Shown piece after piece: positions 37,898 through 48,961 of a DNA stretch of 64,000 bases. A program made the position numbers and the translations under genes. The notes beneath the pieces were generated by a model. It saw only the letters and a list, made by a program, of their open reading frames with translations. It had not been told where the DNA came from and searched no databases. How positions within the stretch are numbered: position 1 is the stretch's first letter; every line of letters starts with the position of its first letter. Source of the DNA: Haematobia irritans (taxonomy: Eukaryota > Arthropoda > Insecta > Diptera > Muscidae); contig NC_134399.1 in the NCBI RefSeq assembly GCF_050003625.1, forward strand, positions 151,646,473 through 151,710,472. The letters run 5' to 3'.

Positions 37898-38459
37898 AAG
37901 AGATGCAAATACTTATAAATGACAAATTTTAATTAACCTGCTAAATCGATGAGGAAACCTTATCTGAAATATCAGCTACCAATAATAGACATCACTCGGA
38001 TCAGGGCGATCGGGGAAGATTGAACCAGAACATTTTTAATGAATCTCCCAAAATTATTTGCAAATAGCTAAAACCAGGACCACTATTGAAAATTATCTGT
38101 TGGTTGTAAACCAGAATTGTACAAACTGTAAATCTCCTAATATTATTGCTTTGTGATTGCTGGAAATATTACGTCTACCGATGTGATGCTATAGGCCCAC
38201 GAACGGTGAGAAGTTGTTCTAAACAAAGAAAATCGTTATATTTTTGTTTAAAAAAGTAAAATTGTCGCAAAAAACCAAAATTTAGAATTAGTTTCGCTGC
38301 CGACAAATCCATCACATCCTGCACAGTGGGTTCAAATCGCTTTTAAATAATTCAGCAACTTTCAAAGTTGGTCACCTCGGACGTATGAAATTTTGTTTTA
38401 GCTGTCACAGTTATGGGGCCCACATTTCAAATTTTTTTTTTTGAAAATTTTAATTATGT
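37898..38459. other. non-coding unique DNA
   Basis: Nothing recognised in either strand. Confidence 0.45.
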
Positions 38460-39060
38460 CGGTATCTTTATCCGTTCAGAAGTTCCAACATTATTTCCAA
38501 CAAAAAAGGCGATTTGGAACCACTGTGCGCTGTAGGAAAGTGGCTCTGTGTTATTTTGTCCCATTTCCGGCGTAGCGCCGTCTTGAGACAATCGATACGT
38601 TTGTATTTTTTAGTGTCAACTTTATTTTCTAAAAATTCCCGGACGCAAAAGTTCAACGGATCGAGATCCTGAGATTTTATAGTCCATTGTTTCGGTAAAA
38701 ATGAAGCGAGGAACCTCCTTGTCACGTCATTCTTGTTTGGCACGTGCTGAGTGTAATGGTGTTGAATACTGGTAGCGTACCCATGGGACTGAAATGTTTG
38801 TCTGCACAGGGCTTTAATAATGTCTTCAGGATATTTTCGCGGCATTTATTTTGACCCCAAAAATCGCTGAATACTAGCAGGAAACAACAATCGGCCGTTA
38901 CAACGATCCACGCCATTACCATCGGCAACACTTTAGTTCTGGTGGGCAATTGAAGGTGTAAACTTTCAGCTGACCTGATGGCAAGTAAACTCGATCATTT
39001 GATTTGAGTTGCACACTGGTCAATTTGGAATGGCTTCTTCAGAGAAACCCAAATTTGGTA
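38460..39060 (-). pseudogene. Tc1/mariner-superfamily transposase remnant (IS630-like)
   Basis: Conceptual pieces in changing frames recall one transposase. EKPFQIDQ-like sequence lies near 39040. VMAWIVVTAD (about 38900-38945) resembles the usual VMVWAAVTADG. ADKHFSPMG follows, and finally LDPLNFCVREFLENKV and LRRKWDKITQSH (38468-38845), like the third-acid motif region SPDLNPLDY and the C-terminal helix. Frameshifts separate these parts, and the QDSAPSH-type motif around the second aspartate is degraded to QHHYTQH. No terminal repeats were identified. The related fragment at 51175-51430 keeps an adjacent upstream portion. Superfamily likely; subgroup (a DD37D type is possible) uncertain. 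Confidence 0.65.
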
Positions 39061-39146
39061 AATTCTCACTTTAGTTGCCCTTCCAGTCTAACTTTTTTGT
39101 ATGCATCGGTGAGCTCTTGGGACTTCAATGGCTTTAATCCAACATA

Positions 39147-40409
39147 AAGGGTGATACGGTCAAAATTTGGTCAATATAAACTTGACGTATTTCTTTCAAT
39201 TTTGCATTTAAAAAACCTGAACACCCCTCATTTTGAAGGTGTGTGTGTGTAGAATGGTGCTCCTATTTTGATTTTGGAATTCACTCTTCAGTTGTCAAAA
39301 TGCCGTCCAAGCAAGAAGAGTAGCGTATCAAAATTTTGCTCGCGCATCGCGAAAATCCGAGCTACTCGCACGCAAAGTTACCAAATCAACCGTTACAAAT
39401 GTAATTAAAGTGTTTGGGAACGTTTGTCGACAGCCAGGAAGTCTGGATCGGGGGGAAATCGAAAACCGGAAGCCGCTAAGACGACAAAGAGAGTTGCCGG
39501 TAGTTTCAAGCGAAACCCTAACCTCCCTCTCCGAGATGCCGCCAATAAGCTGGGTGTATCGTCTACTACCGTGCATCGAGCCAAAAAACGAGCCGGACTA
39601 TCGACTTACAAGAAGGTAGTGACTCCAAATCGCAATGATAAACAAAATACGACGGCCAAAGCGCGATCCCGGAGGCTGTACACGACGATGCTGACGAAGT
39701 TTGACTGCGTGGTAATGGACGACGAAACCTACGTCAAAGCCGACTACAAGCAGCTTCCGGTACAGGAGTTTTATATGGCAAAAGGAAGGGGAAAGGTAGC
39801 AGATATTTTCAAGCACATAAAACTGTCAAAGTTCGCAAAAAGAAATATCTGGTTTGGCAAGCCATCTGTACCTGTGGCTTGAAAAGCAGCATTTTCATAG
39901 CTTCCGGGACTGTCAACCAAGAAATTTACGTGAAAGAGTGTTTGAATAAACGTCTGCTGCCTTTCCTGAAGAAACACGGTTGTTCCGTACTGTTTTGGCC
40001 GGATTTGGCATCTTGTCATTACGGTAAAAAGGCCATGGAGTGGTACGCCGCCAACAACGTGCAGGTGGTTCCCAAGGACAAGAACCCTCCCAACACGCCA
40101 GAGCTCCACCCAATTGAGAAATACTGGGCTATTGTCAAGCGGAACCTAAAGAAGACCAAAAAAACTGCTAAGGACGAGCAGCAGTTCAAGGCTTTCTGCG
40201 GCGAAAAAGGTGGACAAGGTGGCTGTACAAAATCTGATGGCAGGTGTCAAGCGTAAGGCCCGGCAATTCGGATTTGGAAAAGCGAAAGCCTAACTGAATA
40301 TTTTTCCTGAATTTTATACTAATTGAACTTGAAAAAGAAATTTAATTTGATTTTTTAAATAAACGATTTCACCGTTTTCCCTTGACCAAATTTTGACCGT
40401 ATCACCCTT
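39147..40409 (+). mobile_element. Tc1/mariner DD37E-type transposon, copy 2, 1263 bp
   Basis: TA at 39145-39146 and 40410-40411 encloses inverted ends AAGGGTGATACGGTCAAAAT. It is the longest of the three copies and the best guide to the original structure. Immediately to its right begins the CCTAACC tail of retroelement X, so the TA target was at the edge of that tail. Confidence 0.95.
39300..40291 (+). pseudogene. DD37E transposase, copy 2, broken
   Basis: The frame begins MPSKQEE, then a TAG replaces the CAG seen in copy 3 (codon 8). Further damage includes loss of one G near 39417, a 2 bp insertion near 39838 (CAAAAAGAA for CAAAGAA) and an 8 bp loss near 40191. Both HTH parts are represented, with the second as LRDAANKLGVSSTTVHRAKK. 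VVMDDETYV, FWPDLASCHY and the PIEKYW glutamate are all still readable; the arginine before PIEKYW is histidine here. The longest open parts are 39424-39882 and 39879-40256. It cannot make a full transposase. Confidence 0.93.
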
Positions 40410-40411
40410 TA

Positions 40412-40920
40412 GGTTAGGTTAGGTGGCAGAAGAGATGAATTTAACGTGAGCTTGTCATAGGACGGATCTCCACCATTTCAACAGCCGTTGCACTTAATAT
40501 TCATCGCTTCTTAAGGTGTGCTCCGAATTCAGTGTTTTGGATGTGATTTGAACAATTTTGTGATATTTTGATAAATAAATATTTTTTAATTTTTTTTATG
40601 ATTTTTAATGCATTCTAACGTTTGTCTGAAATGCTTGACCTCAAATATTTTCAAAACGGCGCAATTTTTCTAGAATGGATTTAGCAATTTTTTTCGACAA
40701 AATTTAAATAATTTGCACCATCCTTACTATATTTCTAACCTATTTGAAGCAAAAAAGTTAACATTACTTTTTAAAAATGTGAAAAAAGCGAGTTATAAAA
40801 AATTGAATTAAAAGAACTTCCTGAGTAATTAAAATAAAGAACATCTGTTTGAGAACATTTTTGGAAGTGCATTTAAAATTGTGCCTTTAGAGGAACTTAC
40901 TTTGTTTTTGCTGATAAAAT
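40412..40920 (-). mobile_element. retroelement X, copy 2, 3' part
   Basis: Read on the minus strand it ends TCTTCTGCCACCTAACCTAA, the same tail as the SINE. Its body matches 30490-31470 without the gamma MITE (for example GGCACAATTTTAAATGCACT and AACGGCTGTTGAAATGG). No coding frame is retained, so it may be a LINE 3' UTR or a second SINE family. Confidence 0.6.
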
Positions 40921-42429
40921 TCAAATAAATATCAACCTCCAATGGTGCACTTATTTAAATCACCCTCCCTTTTTTTGCCAACTCTTAAACACCATTGTAT
41001 GCCTAAAACCCAAACAAATCACTTGTGATTGCTGATAAGAGTCGTAAACTTGAATCCAATAGAAATATACCCCGGAAAATACCACCCATCTTTGAAGGGG
41101 AAAACAAACTAAACGAATTGTGAATAATTTTCACATTTCAACAAACCCTTAGAAATGCTATGCAAACAAAATCTATTACTGCTTTGCCAATGTAGATGTA
41201 GTGAACGACCTTGTTTTGTGGAAAATTGTAGCTAGAATTTGGCATATTATTGAAAAATTCAAATGTAATAAATAATCTTCCAAAAACAAAAAAAAAACAG
41301 ACAGGACAAACGACAGAAAAATACTTGCTGCACTATTCGAAGTAAATATTTTTAATCCTATGAAATTTATGGAAATTTCTTTCCGAGATTAAAACTAAAA
41401 GAAAATAGAAAAAAATAGCTGCCTACCAACCCAACATCCACCCAAATATTTCTGCAGTACAAACTGCAAACTTTATTGCTTTTTGACACGAGCTGTTTTT
41501 AGAAATATATTCATAATTGAATGAATGCCTGAGTTGTTTGTTTTTTGTTTGCCATTTTTTCCGTTAGTTTTAAACTACAGACGTGATAAATTATGGTGTT
41601 GGATGAACATTTCAGTTGGTGGAAGGATGCATTGCATTATTGTGGTTTTGTGAGAAGCATAATAATAGGATCCTACAAGGCTGTTGTTTGGACCTCCTGT
41701 GTCCTCTTAGATTACTAAGGGAGAGTTTTCCTCATGCTCATTCTCAATGGCATAGGCGTATATAGATAACCGCAAGCATTAAAAATTATCCCTGTCATAG
41801 TGGCTATTTATGAAATCTATAATTTGTAGGATTAAAGAAGGATAATGTGGATGTTTTCACTGTAATGATAGCTCACGTCCATGACGAAAACAATGCGCCA
41901 CAAAAAACAACGAATGAATCCCTTATCAGAGTTCAGTTCATTTTATGATGGTTTTTTTTTAGCCATTTCAAGTCATTTGTAAGGCTTAAGGAAAGCATGT
42001 CAATGTGAATGTACATCTCCAAATCCTCATAGGTAGTGCTAATGCACGTTCGTATTCGGCAGGATGTTCTAGTGTTAGCATTGAGTTATCGGAAAATCTC
42101 ACGTTTCACAATGGGACATAGGTATTTTTAGTTTCTATTGTCTCCCCCTCTGTATCTGTTCAATTGAGATAAGAAGTGTATGAAGGGTGGTATGTAAGAC
42201 TTCTTCAATGCATTGATCAATAGATGACAAAGGGATATTCAATACAGATTTAGACCAAAAGCCATTACTCTATTAATTGAAATGCAAATGAATGGAAAAT
42301 GTTGAAAAAAAAGAAAAAATATATAAATTAAAAGCTAAATAAGTTTTACTAAAGGATTTAAAACCTAAAGGTGGAGGTTTGGCGGAAGAGAAGAACGTAA
42401 AAGAGAATATCCTGTAATTTCAAATTATA
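40921..42429. other. non-coding unique DNA
   Basis: No gene or recognised repeat. Composition and short poly-A/T runs resemble fly intron DNA. Confidence 0.5.
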
Positions 42430-42559
42430 CAGTATGCAAAATCCGTATTCGTACATCCGCGAGGAAATAGGAAAATCGCTATAATTTTAAGGTGTGTAAT
42501 AACAAAACCGAAAACTTTTTCATATTAATATTGTTTATGCAAAATACAAACCATACAAA

Positions 42560-44192
42560 ACAAGTAAGGAAAGTCTAAAGTCGGGTGGGGCCGACTGCAC
42601 CACTTGGTAGATCTAAATTTTCACATCCGTCAAATGTGTTGGGGGCTATATATAAAGATTTGTCCAAAATACATACATTTAAATATCACTCGACCTGGAC
42701 AGAATTTGATAGATTTCTACAAAATCTATAGACTCAAAATTTAAGTCGGCTAATGCACTAGGGTGGAACACAATGTTAGTAAAAAAATATGGGAAACATT
42801 TAAATCTGAAGCAATTTTAAGGAAACTTCGCAGAAGTTTATTTATGATTTATCGCTCTATATATATGTATTATATATGTAGGAAAATTAGAGTCATTTCT
42901 ACAACTTTTCGACTAAGCAGTGACGATTTTACAAGGAAAATGTTGGTATTTTGGCCATTTTTGTCGAAATCGGAAAAACATATATATGGGAGCTATATCT
43001 AAATCTAACCCGATTTCAACCAAATTTGGCACGCATAGCTACAACGCTAATTCTACTCCCTGTGCAAAATTTCAACTAAATCGGAGTTAAAAATTGGCCT
43101 CTGTTGGCATATGAGTGCAAATCGGGCGAAAGCTATATATGGGAGATATATCTAAATCTGAACCGATTTCAACTAAATTTGGCACGCATAGCTACAATGC
43201 TAATTCTACTCCCTGTGCAAAATTTCAACTAAATCGGAGCAAAAAATTGGCCTCTGTGGTCATATGTGTGTAAATCGGCCGAAAGCTATATATGGGAGCT
43301 ATATACAAATCTGAACCGATTTCAACCAAATTTGGCACGCATAGCTAAAATGCTAATTCTACTCCCTGTGCAAAATTTCAACTAAATCGGAGTTAAAAAT
43401 TGGCCTCTGTGGTCATGTGAGTGTAAATGGGGCGAAAGCTATATATGGGAGATATATCCAAATGTGAACCGATTTCAACCAAATTTGGCACGCATAGTTA
43501 GTTACAATGCTAATTCTACTCCCTATGCAAAATTTCAACTAAATCGGAGCAAAAAATTGGCCTCTGTGGGCAATTGAGTGTAAATCGGGCGAAAGCTATA
43601 TATGGGAGCTATATCTAAATCTGAACCGATTTCAACCAAATTTGGCACGCATAGCTATAATGCTAATTCTACTCCCTGTGCAAAATTTCAACTAAATCGG
43701 AGCAAAAAATTGGGCTCTGTGGTCATTTGAGTGTAAATCGGGCGAAAGCTATATATGGGAGCTATATCTAAATCTGAACCGATTTGGCTGATATTTTGCA
43801 AGTTTTTCGAGACTCATAAAATATTCGGATGTACGGAATTTGAGGAAGATCGGTTGATATACACGCCAATTAAGACCAGTTCGGTGAAAAATATATATGG
43901 CAGCTATATCTAAATCTGAACCGATTTTTTCCAAAATCAATAGGGATCGTCTTTGAGCCGAAACAGGACCCTATACCAAATTTTAGGACAATCGGACTAA
44001 AACTGCGAGCTGTACTTTGCACACAAAAATACATCAACAGACAGACAGACGGACATCGCTAAATCGACTCAGAATTTAATTCTAAGACGATCGGTATACT
44101 AAACGATGGGTCTCAGACTTTTCCTTCTTGGCGTTACATACAAATGCACAAACTTATTATACCCTGTACCACAGTAGTGGTAAAGGGTATAA
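42560..44192 (-). mobile_element. twin-hairpin element, copy F
   Basis: Starts ACAAGTAAGGAAAGTCTAA with GTCGGGTGGGGCCGACT, and lacks the TATTATACC half next to it. It ends with the TTATACCCTGTACCAC to GTGGTAAAGGGTATAA hairpin. The inside has GGGAGCTATATCTAAATCTG units near 42990, 43140, 43290, 43440, 43600 and 43750. The intact arm of the host transposon provides its empty site. Confidence 0.92.
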
Positions 44193-44465
44193 AAATATGG
44201 CACCGTATTGCATCAATTATAATGTAGATGGCGCGTTTTTCATTTTATTTGATATGAAAAAAAAATTATTTGATATGAAAAAAAAAAAAATATTTTACAA
44301 TTTACTAAAGTTAATATTTTGTTGGATATCCTTTTTGTTTTAGAACTGCATTTAGACATCTTGGAGTGGATTCGACAAGTTTGAATGTTAATTCTGGGGA
44401 TATTTGATCCCATTCAGTTTTTAATGCTGTTTTGAGGTCCTTTACGTTTCTAATATCGTATTTTT

Positions 44466-44860
44466 TTAATTTTTCTTAAAAATTGACCATTGGTTCACAA
44501 TAGTATTGAGGTCTGGGCTTTGGGGTGGTGTCTTAAGATATTTTGGACAGTTGTACAGGATCCAAAGTCTGGAATCTAGAGCGGTGTGTTTCGGATCGTT
44601 GTCCTGTTGGAAGATAAAGTTCTGGGACAAACCTAATTTTACGGCACCCTGTTTCAAGTTTTGCTTCCAAATGTTTATATAATCCTTTGCTGTCATTATT
44701 CCATCCACAAAATTAAGGTTTCCAACACCTGCTGCGGAAAATCACCCCCATACCACCACTGATCCCCCACCATGCTTGATATGCTTGCATATCTATTACA
44801 ATTTTTCGTTGTTGGTCCGAAAGTTCGCTTGATTTTTTACCTATATCGATTTTCGCGTGC
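44466..44860 (-). pseudogene. Tc1-like transposase, internally deleted, catalytic residue lost
   Basis: The C-terminal part (44466-44708) shows FIFQQDNDPKHTA, with the second catalytic aspartate, and PPQSPDLNTIVNQW. In that motif the usual PIEN has become TIVN, so the third acidic residue is gone. Upstream, a short KSSELSDQQRKIVIDM-like N-terminus (about 44800-44845) is followed almost directly by GGGSVVVWG-like sequence in another frame. Most of the DNA-binding region and the first aspartate are therefore deleted. Inactive. It lies between the IR/DR arms and belongs to that element. Confidence 0.88.
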
Positions 44861-44990
44861 TACTTGCAGAAACAACTCTAAATTTGATTCATTTCGATAA
44901 CACAGGGCTCTATAACCAAAATGCAAAACACCGAAACAAAGTTTTGTTAAAAACTCCCATTAGAATGAACAGTAAAAACAGGGATGTCAA

Positions 44991-45203
44991 GTGTACGAAT
45001 ACGGGTTTTGTTTCAAATAAAATGAAAAAAGCGCCATCTACACTAGAATTGATGTAACACGGTGATATATTTTTTTGTGTCGTTTGTATTTTGCATAAAC
45101 AATATTAATTTGAAAAACTTTTTGGTTTTGCTATTACACACCTTAAGTTTATAGCGATTTTCCTATTTCATCGAGGGTGTACGAATACGGATTTTGCATA
45201 CTG
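44991..45203. promoter_or_regulatory. transposase-binding direct repeats in right IR/DR arm
   Basis: GTGTACGAATACGG at 44991-45004 and 45177-45190, same orientation, 186 bp apart. By analogy with IR/DR Tc1 elements these are the inner and outer binding sites; binding itself is inferred. Confidence 0.7.
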
Positions 45204-45428
45204 TATATTCAAAAAGTTAATTAAATAACTTGTCTATTTATTGAATTATTTAATACCATACATAACAGGTTGGCTGATAAGTTCCCGGTCTGACACATAG
45301 ATGGCGTCGCTAGTATTAAATGCATATTATAATGTTATCATGATTCATGTCAAAATTTGACGTCTGTAAGTCAATTAATTTGTGAGATAGAGCGTTTTTT
45401 GTGAAGCAACTTTTGTTATTGTGAAAAA

Positions 45429-46832
45429 ATGGAAAAATGGAATTTCGTGTTTTGATAAAATACTGTTTTCTGAAGGGAAAAAAATACGATGGAAGCAAAA
45501 ACTTGGCTTGATAATGAGTTTCCGGGCTCTGCCCCAGGGAAATCAACAATAATTGATTGGTATGCAAAATTCAAGCGTGGTGAAATGATCACGCAGGACG
45601 GTGAACGCAGTGGACGCCCGAAATAGGTGGTTACCGATGAAAACATAAAAAAAAAAACCACAAAATGATTTTGAATGACCGTAAAATGAAGTTGATCGAG
45701 ATAGCAGAGGCCTTTAAGATATCAGGAGTGATATCTGACGTCTCGAGAACACTAGGTTTAGGTTTATTTTAAATGGGGCCATATTTTCTTGGTGTCGTTA
45801 CAGCCCTTGCAATTCTCCCATCTCCCATTTGCCATCATAACAGCCTTCTCACGCAGCATGAGCTTGCAGGTAGCCAGGGGCACACCAACAGATACTAGTT
45901 CCCCTGGAATATGTATGGTAGTCCCTAGCCTTGCCAACTCATCCGCTTCGCAGTTCCCCGGTATGTTCCTATGGCCAGGCACCCATATTATGTGAATATT
46001 GTACTGCTCAGCCATCTCATTGAGAGATTTGCGGCAGTCGATGGACGTTTTCGAGTTGAGGAACACAGAGTCCAGTGATTTTATTGCAGGTTGACTGTCT
46101 GAGTATATATTAATGCCCACATTTTTTGGAACATTACTTATCAGCCAATTCGTCACCTCTCTTATTGCTAATATTTCAGCCTGAAAAACACTAAGTTCCA
46201 CATCATTAGAATATACTCCGAAACTCAATTGTCCATCCAATTTGGAGCCATCAGTGTAGAAATCTATATATTCTTTATTTCCCGGGGTCTGTGTGCACCA
46301 CGCCTCACTGTTGGGAATTAGAGTCTCAAACTTTTTGTCGAAAAGCGTGGTAAGACTCAAAAGTCCGCTGGCAAGGTAATGGCCTCTGTTTCTTGGGATG
46401 CGCATGGAATAATTTTTATTTCTTGAGAAGGGAAAAACTATCAACAGTGACTATTATATGGCGTTATTGGAGCGTTTGAAGGTCGAAATCGCGGTAAAAC
46501 GGCCCCATATGAAGAAGAAAAAAAGTGTTGTCCACCAAGACAACGCACCGTTCCACAAGTCATTGAGAACGATGGCGAAAATTCATGAATTGGGCTTCAA
46601 ATTGCTTCCCCACCCACCGTATTCTCCAGATCTGGCCCCCAGCGACTTTTTCTTGTTCTCAGACCTCAAAAAGATGCTCGCTGCGAAAAAATTTGGCTGC
46701 AGTGAAGAGGTGATCGCCAAAACGGAGGCCTATTTTGAGGCAAAACCGAAGGAGTACTACCAAAATGGTATCAAAAAATTGGAAGGTCGTTATAATCGTT
46801 GTATCGCTCTTGAAGAGAACTATGTTGAATAA
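45429..46832 (+). pseudogene. Himar-like mariner transposase, interrupted
   Basis: The N-terminal half (45429-45725) reads as EFRVLIKYCFLKG, then TWLDNEF and STIIDWYAKFKRGEM. It has a frameshift just after the ATG, a TAG after SGRPK, and a poly-A slip. Sequence then stops matching in the SK(E)RV region and resumes at about 46428 with INSDYYMALLERLK. From there the frame is open to ENYVE. It includes HQDNAP (second catalytic D) and SPDLAPSDFF (third). The first catalytic motif MDETW and roughly 140 residues are missing, replaced by an antisense LINE RNase H segment. Inactive; the family is certain from ITRs and protein. Confidence 0.95.
45735..46427 (-). pseudogene. LINE RNase H domain fragment inside the mariner
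   Basis: On the minus strand a 226-codon frame (45764-46444) encodes an RNase H of the kind found at the C-terminus of some non-LTR retrotransposons. Residues that match the active site are FYTDGS (D65), FQAEILAI (E90), YSDSQPAI (D116), VPGHRN (H158) and CEADELAR (D168). The first eight codons are antisense mariner and not part of the domain. The tail CKGCNDTKKIWPHLK is like the region after RNase H. RT and endonuclease parts are absent. The whole catalytic set is open, so the fragment is fairly young. The LINE clade cannot be fixed from this piece. Confidence 0.88.
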
Positions 46833-46905
46833 TAAAAACGAATTTTGACACAAAAAAATGTGTTTTTCTTTGTTAGACTGGGGACTTATTAGCCAACCTG
46901 TTATA

Positions 46906-47395
46906 CCCTCAAAAAAATCGCTTCTGTAACATATAGCCCAAACACATTTTGCTTCAAGCATATATATTTTCGGGATTGGTCCAAACAAACTATTGTTTGT
47001 ATTGTTCAAACATATTATGTTTCACCTTAGGGCATACACTGGAAGAAAACAATTTTAATGAAATTGTCTTTGTGTAAATATATTTTTAAGGCGCCAATTG
47101 GTTACATCCATTATTTTACTTGCAGCATACTCTCTAGGTCTCTATTTCTAAGCACATATATGTTTATAGGCTATTTCTAAATTAATCTAAACTTATTATA
47201 TTTACAAACATTTTATGTCCCAAACATAATATGTTCTAACATATTAACATATATGTCCCAAACATGTTATGCTAGTTTATGAACATTATATGCTTGCACT
47301 TAAAAATATTTTGTATAAAAATTTTAGTTCCAAACATATAATATTTACACCCAAACATATGAAAAATAGTCTTTTTCGTCCGTATACAAATGCAC
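46906..47395. repeat. AT-rich dispersed element with CAAACATAT motifs
   Basis: Variants of CAAACATATTATGTT and CCCAAACATRTTATG recur about eight times on both strands, giving the region a self-complementary look. It begins CCCTCAAAAAAATCGCTTC immediately after the mariner's TA. No termini are confirmed. Confidence 0.45.
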
Positions 47396-47770
47396 AAACG
47401 TATACAAAGCATAAACGACCCTACGGGAAAGGACACGCCCTTGGGCAATTTATTAGCATCAACCCGTAGACTGATCAGCATGAACCAGGACAAGCTCTTA
47501 GCAACCTGTTTCATTTTGAGCATCCGAGTAGCAACAGAAAGGAAACAAAATTTTGAATAATACGAACAACAGATTATTCTGATAATTTTATTTCAGTAAA
47601 TGTGTCGATTCAATAGGGAATAGAAATAAATAAATTATATGATAATTTAAAAATAATAAAAACTACGTCTGACTGGACCCCGGTAGCGGTACTATATCAC
47701 AAAGGACTGAATAGTCTAAATGAGCCTGAATCAAACCGAGCTGCCACTTTAACCGGAATCAATCTTATGA
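47396..47770 (+). mobile_element. LINE C-terminal scrap and SINE 3' end
   Basis: 47455-47545 translates to STRRLISMNQDKLLATCFIL, resembling the stretch after RNase H in some LINEs; weak. 47692-47757 is clearly the SINE 3' end: GGACTGAATAGTCTAAATGA and GAGCTGCCACTTTAACC. Confidence 0.5.
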
Positions 47771-48415
47771 GAGGTTTCCACCAATTTCCGCAGATTATGT
47801 TTATGTTTTCTTTCAATTAATTCACCTTCAATTCTATATAAATCCTTTTTTTATTTCTAAATAAACTTTATATATTTCTTATATCCTTTATATATTGACT
47901 TTGACATTCCATTTATAACGTATCGAAATATTGGTCTCAGACCTCATAAACAATACATATTCTCGGTTCTGAGTCGATCAAGCTTCTTCCCCTTCATTAT
48001 TAAATTAATGCCATTAATCAAACATTTTATATTCAACTTAATGTTGCAAATTAGCTTACGTTTATAAATCTTGCTTTACTTCAAGATAAATATAATATTA
48101 GCGATTTAATATTGGAAAATTTAATAATCTTAATTTAATATATTCTATTTAACAAAACATTTTAAATCCTTTAATTTACCCCTCTATCTACATCTATCGA
48201 GTTATTTAGTTTCTTCCTTAGAGGAACCACAAAAGAACATTTGCAACAATCTAAAGCCAGGACCGTATAGCCGGTATTTATGTTAACTTAACTAGACATT
48301 GTATAAAACAATTTTGTATGCAAACGGTGTCTGTATAAAGTTATGTTCTGTGACCAAAAACAATGTACAATATAAGATTAACTATTACACTACACCATTT
48401 CCAAATACATGGGAT
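47771..48415. other. non-coding unique DNA
   Basis: Nothing recognised apart from short AT repeats. Confidence 0.4.
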
Positions 48416-48829
48416 TCATAGGATCAAAGTTATTACTTCAAAATAAGTAAACACTTTTTTTAAAAAGTAAATAACATATAACTGTATGAGCAAACAAAAT
48501 ATCGAAATGAAATACAATTTTTTGTTATATGTTTTATTATTATAAACACTTTGAAACAGTGTATTTAGTAGTAATCCAACAATTGTGAAAACAATAAATG
48601 TGGTGTATGTTGCACGCAAACTTTTCCTTGAGTTATTGTACTGCAGCAATTGCTGTAAAATGTAAAAATGTACACCAATGGTATGATAATTCACAACACA
48701 TCCATTACAGTTTACTTCAATGTGAACATGTTCAACTAAGAGAGTCCGAGTAAAGCCAACGGAAAATAAATATAATGAATATATTGTATTGAAATAAATT
48801 ATACTCAAATAGGTTATTAAACTTAAGTT
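48416..48829 (-). CDS. unassigned hydrophobic open frame, possible exon
   Basis: An open frame of about 135 codons runs from a TAA at roughly 48830 to a stop at 48416, and contains no methionine. If real it must be an exon or a broken gene. It looks membrane-bound: IIYFNTIYSLYLFSVGF, TTFIVFTIVGLLLNTLF and LYFISIFCLLIQLYVIYFL are three plausible membrane spans, with a charged NNSRKSLRAT turn between. CNGCVV carries two cysteines. I do not recognise a family; an insect chemoreceptor-like or other multi-pass protein fragment is conceivable but unproven. It matches none of the mobile-element families here. AT-rich DNA can produce such frames by chance. Confidence 0.25.
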   Translation of the reverse strand, partial: NLSLITYLSIIYFNTIYSLYLFSVGFTRTLLVEHVHIEVNCNGCVVNYHTIGVHFYILQQLLQYNNSRKSLRATYTTFIVFTIVGLLLNTLFQSVYNNKTYNKKLYFISIFCLLIQLYVIYFLKKVFTYFEVITLIL

Positions 48830-48961
48830 AAATTATATATTTTTTATTAAAAATATAAGATCATAAAAAATTAATTATAATAAAATAAACTAAACAACAT
48901 ACTAAACTAATTTAAATTTTAATAAAATTAAGTTAAACTAAACGAAGCCAACCTAAATGTA

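Larger units (their letters stand above)
42430..45203 (-). mobile_element. Tc1-like IR/DR transposon with long terminal inverted repeats
   Basis: TA flanks (42428-42429, 45204-45205) enclose ends starting CAGTATGCAAAATCCGTATT. The inverted arms are about 195 bp: right arm 45009-45203, left arm 42430-42559 plus 44193-44252, split by twin-hairpin F. A direct repeat GTGTACGAATACGG occurs at the right end (45177) and again 186 bp inward (44991). This is the IR/DR design of Minos- or Sleeping Beauty-like elements. The inner repeat of the left arm is not recognisable. Confidence 0.9.
45264..46901 (+). mobile_element. irritans-type (Himar-like) mariner with foreign insert
   Basis: TA (45262-45263, 46902-46903) encloses inverted ends ACAGGTTGGCTGATAAG, the hallmark of Himar-type mariners. 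Total length is 1638 bp, longer than the usual 1.3 kb, because a LINE fragment of about 0.7 kb replaces part of the transposase gene. Confidence 0.95.

Noticed and set aside
45764..46444. Minus-strand 226-codon frame as an intact gene starting at its first ATG
   Set aside because: The first eight codons are antisense mariner sequence; only the remaining part is LINE RNase H.
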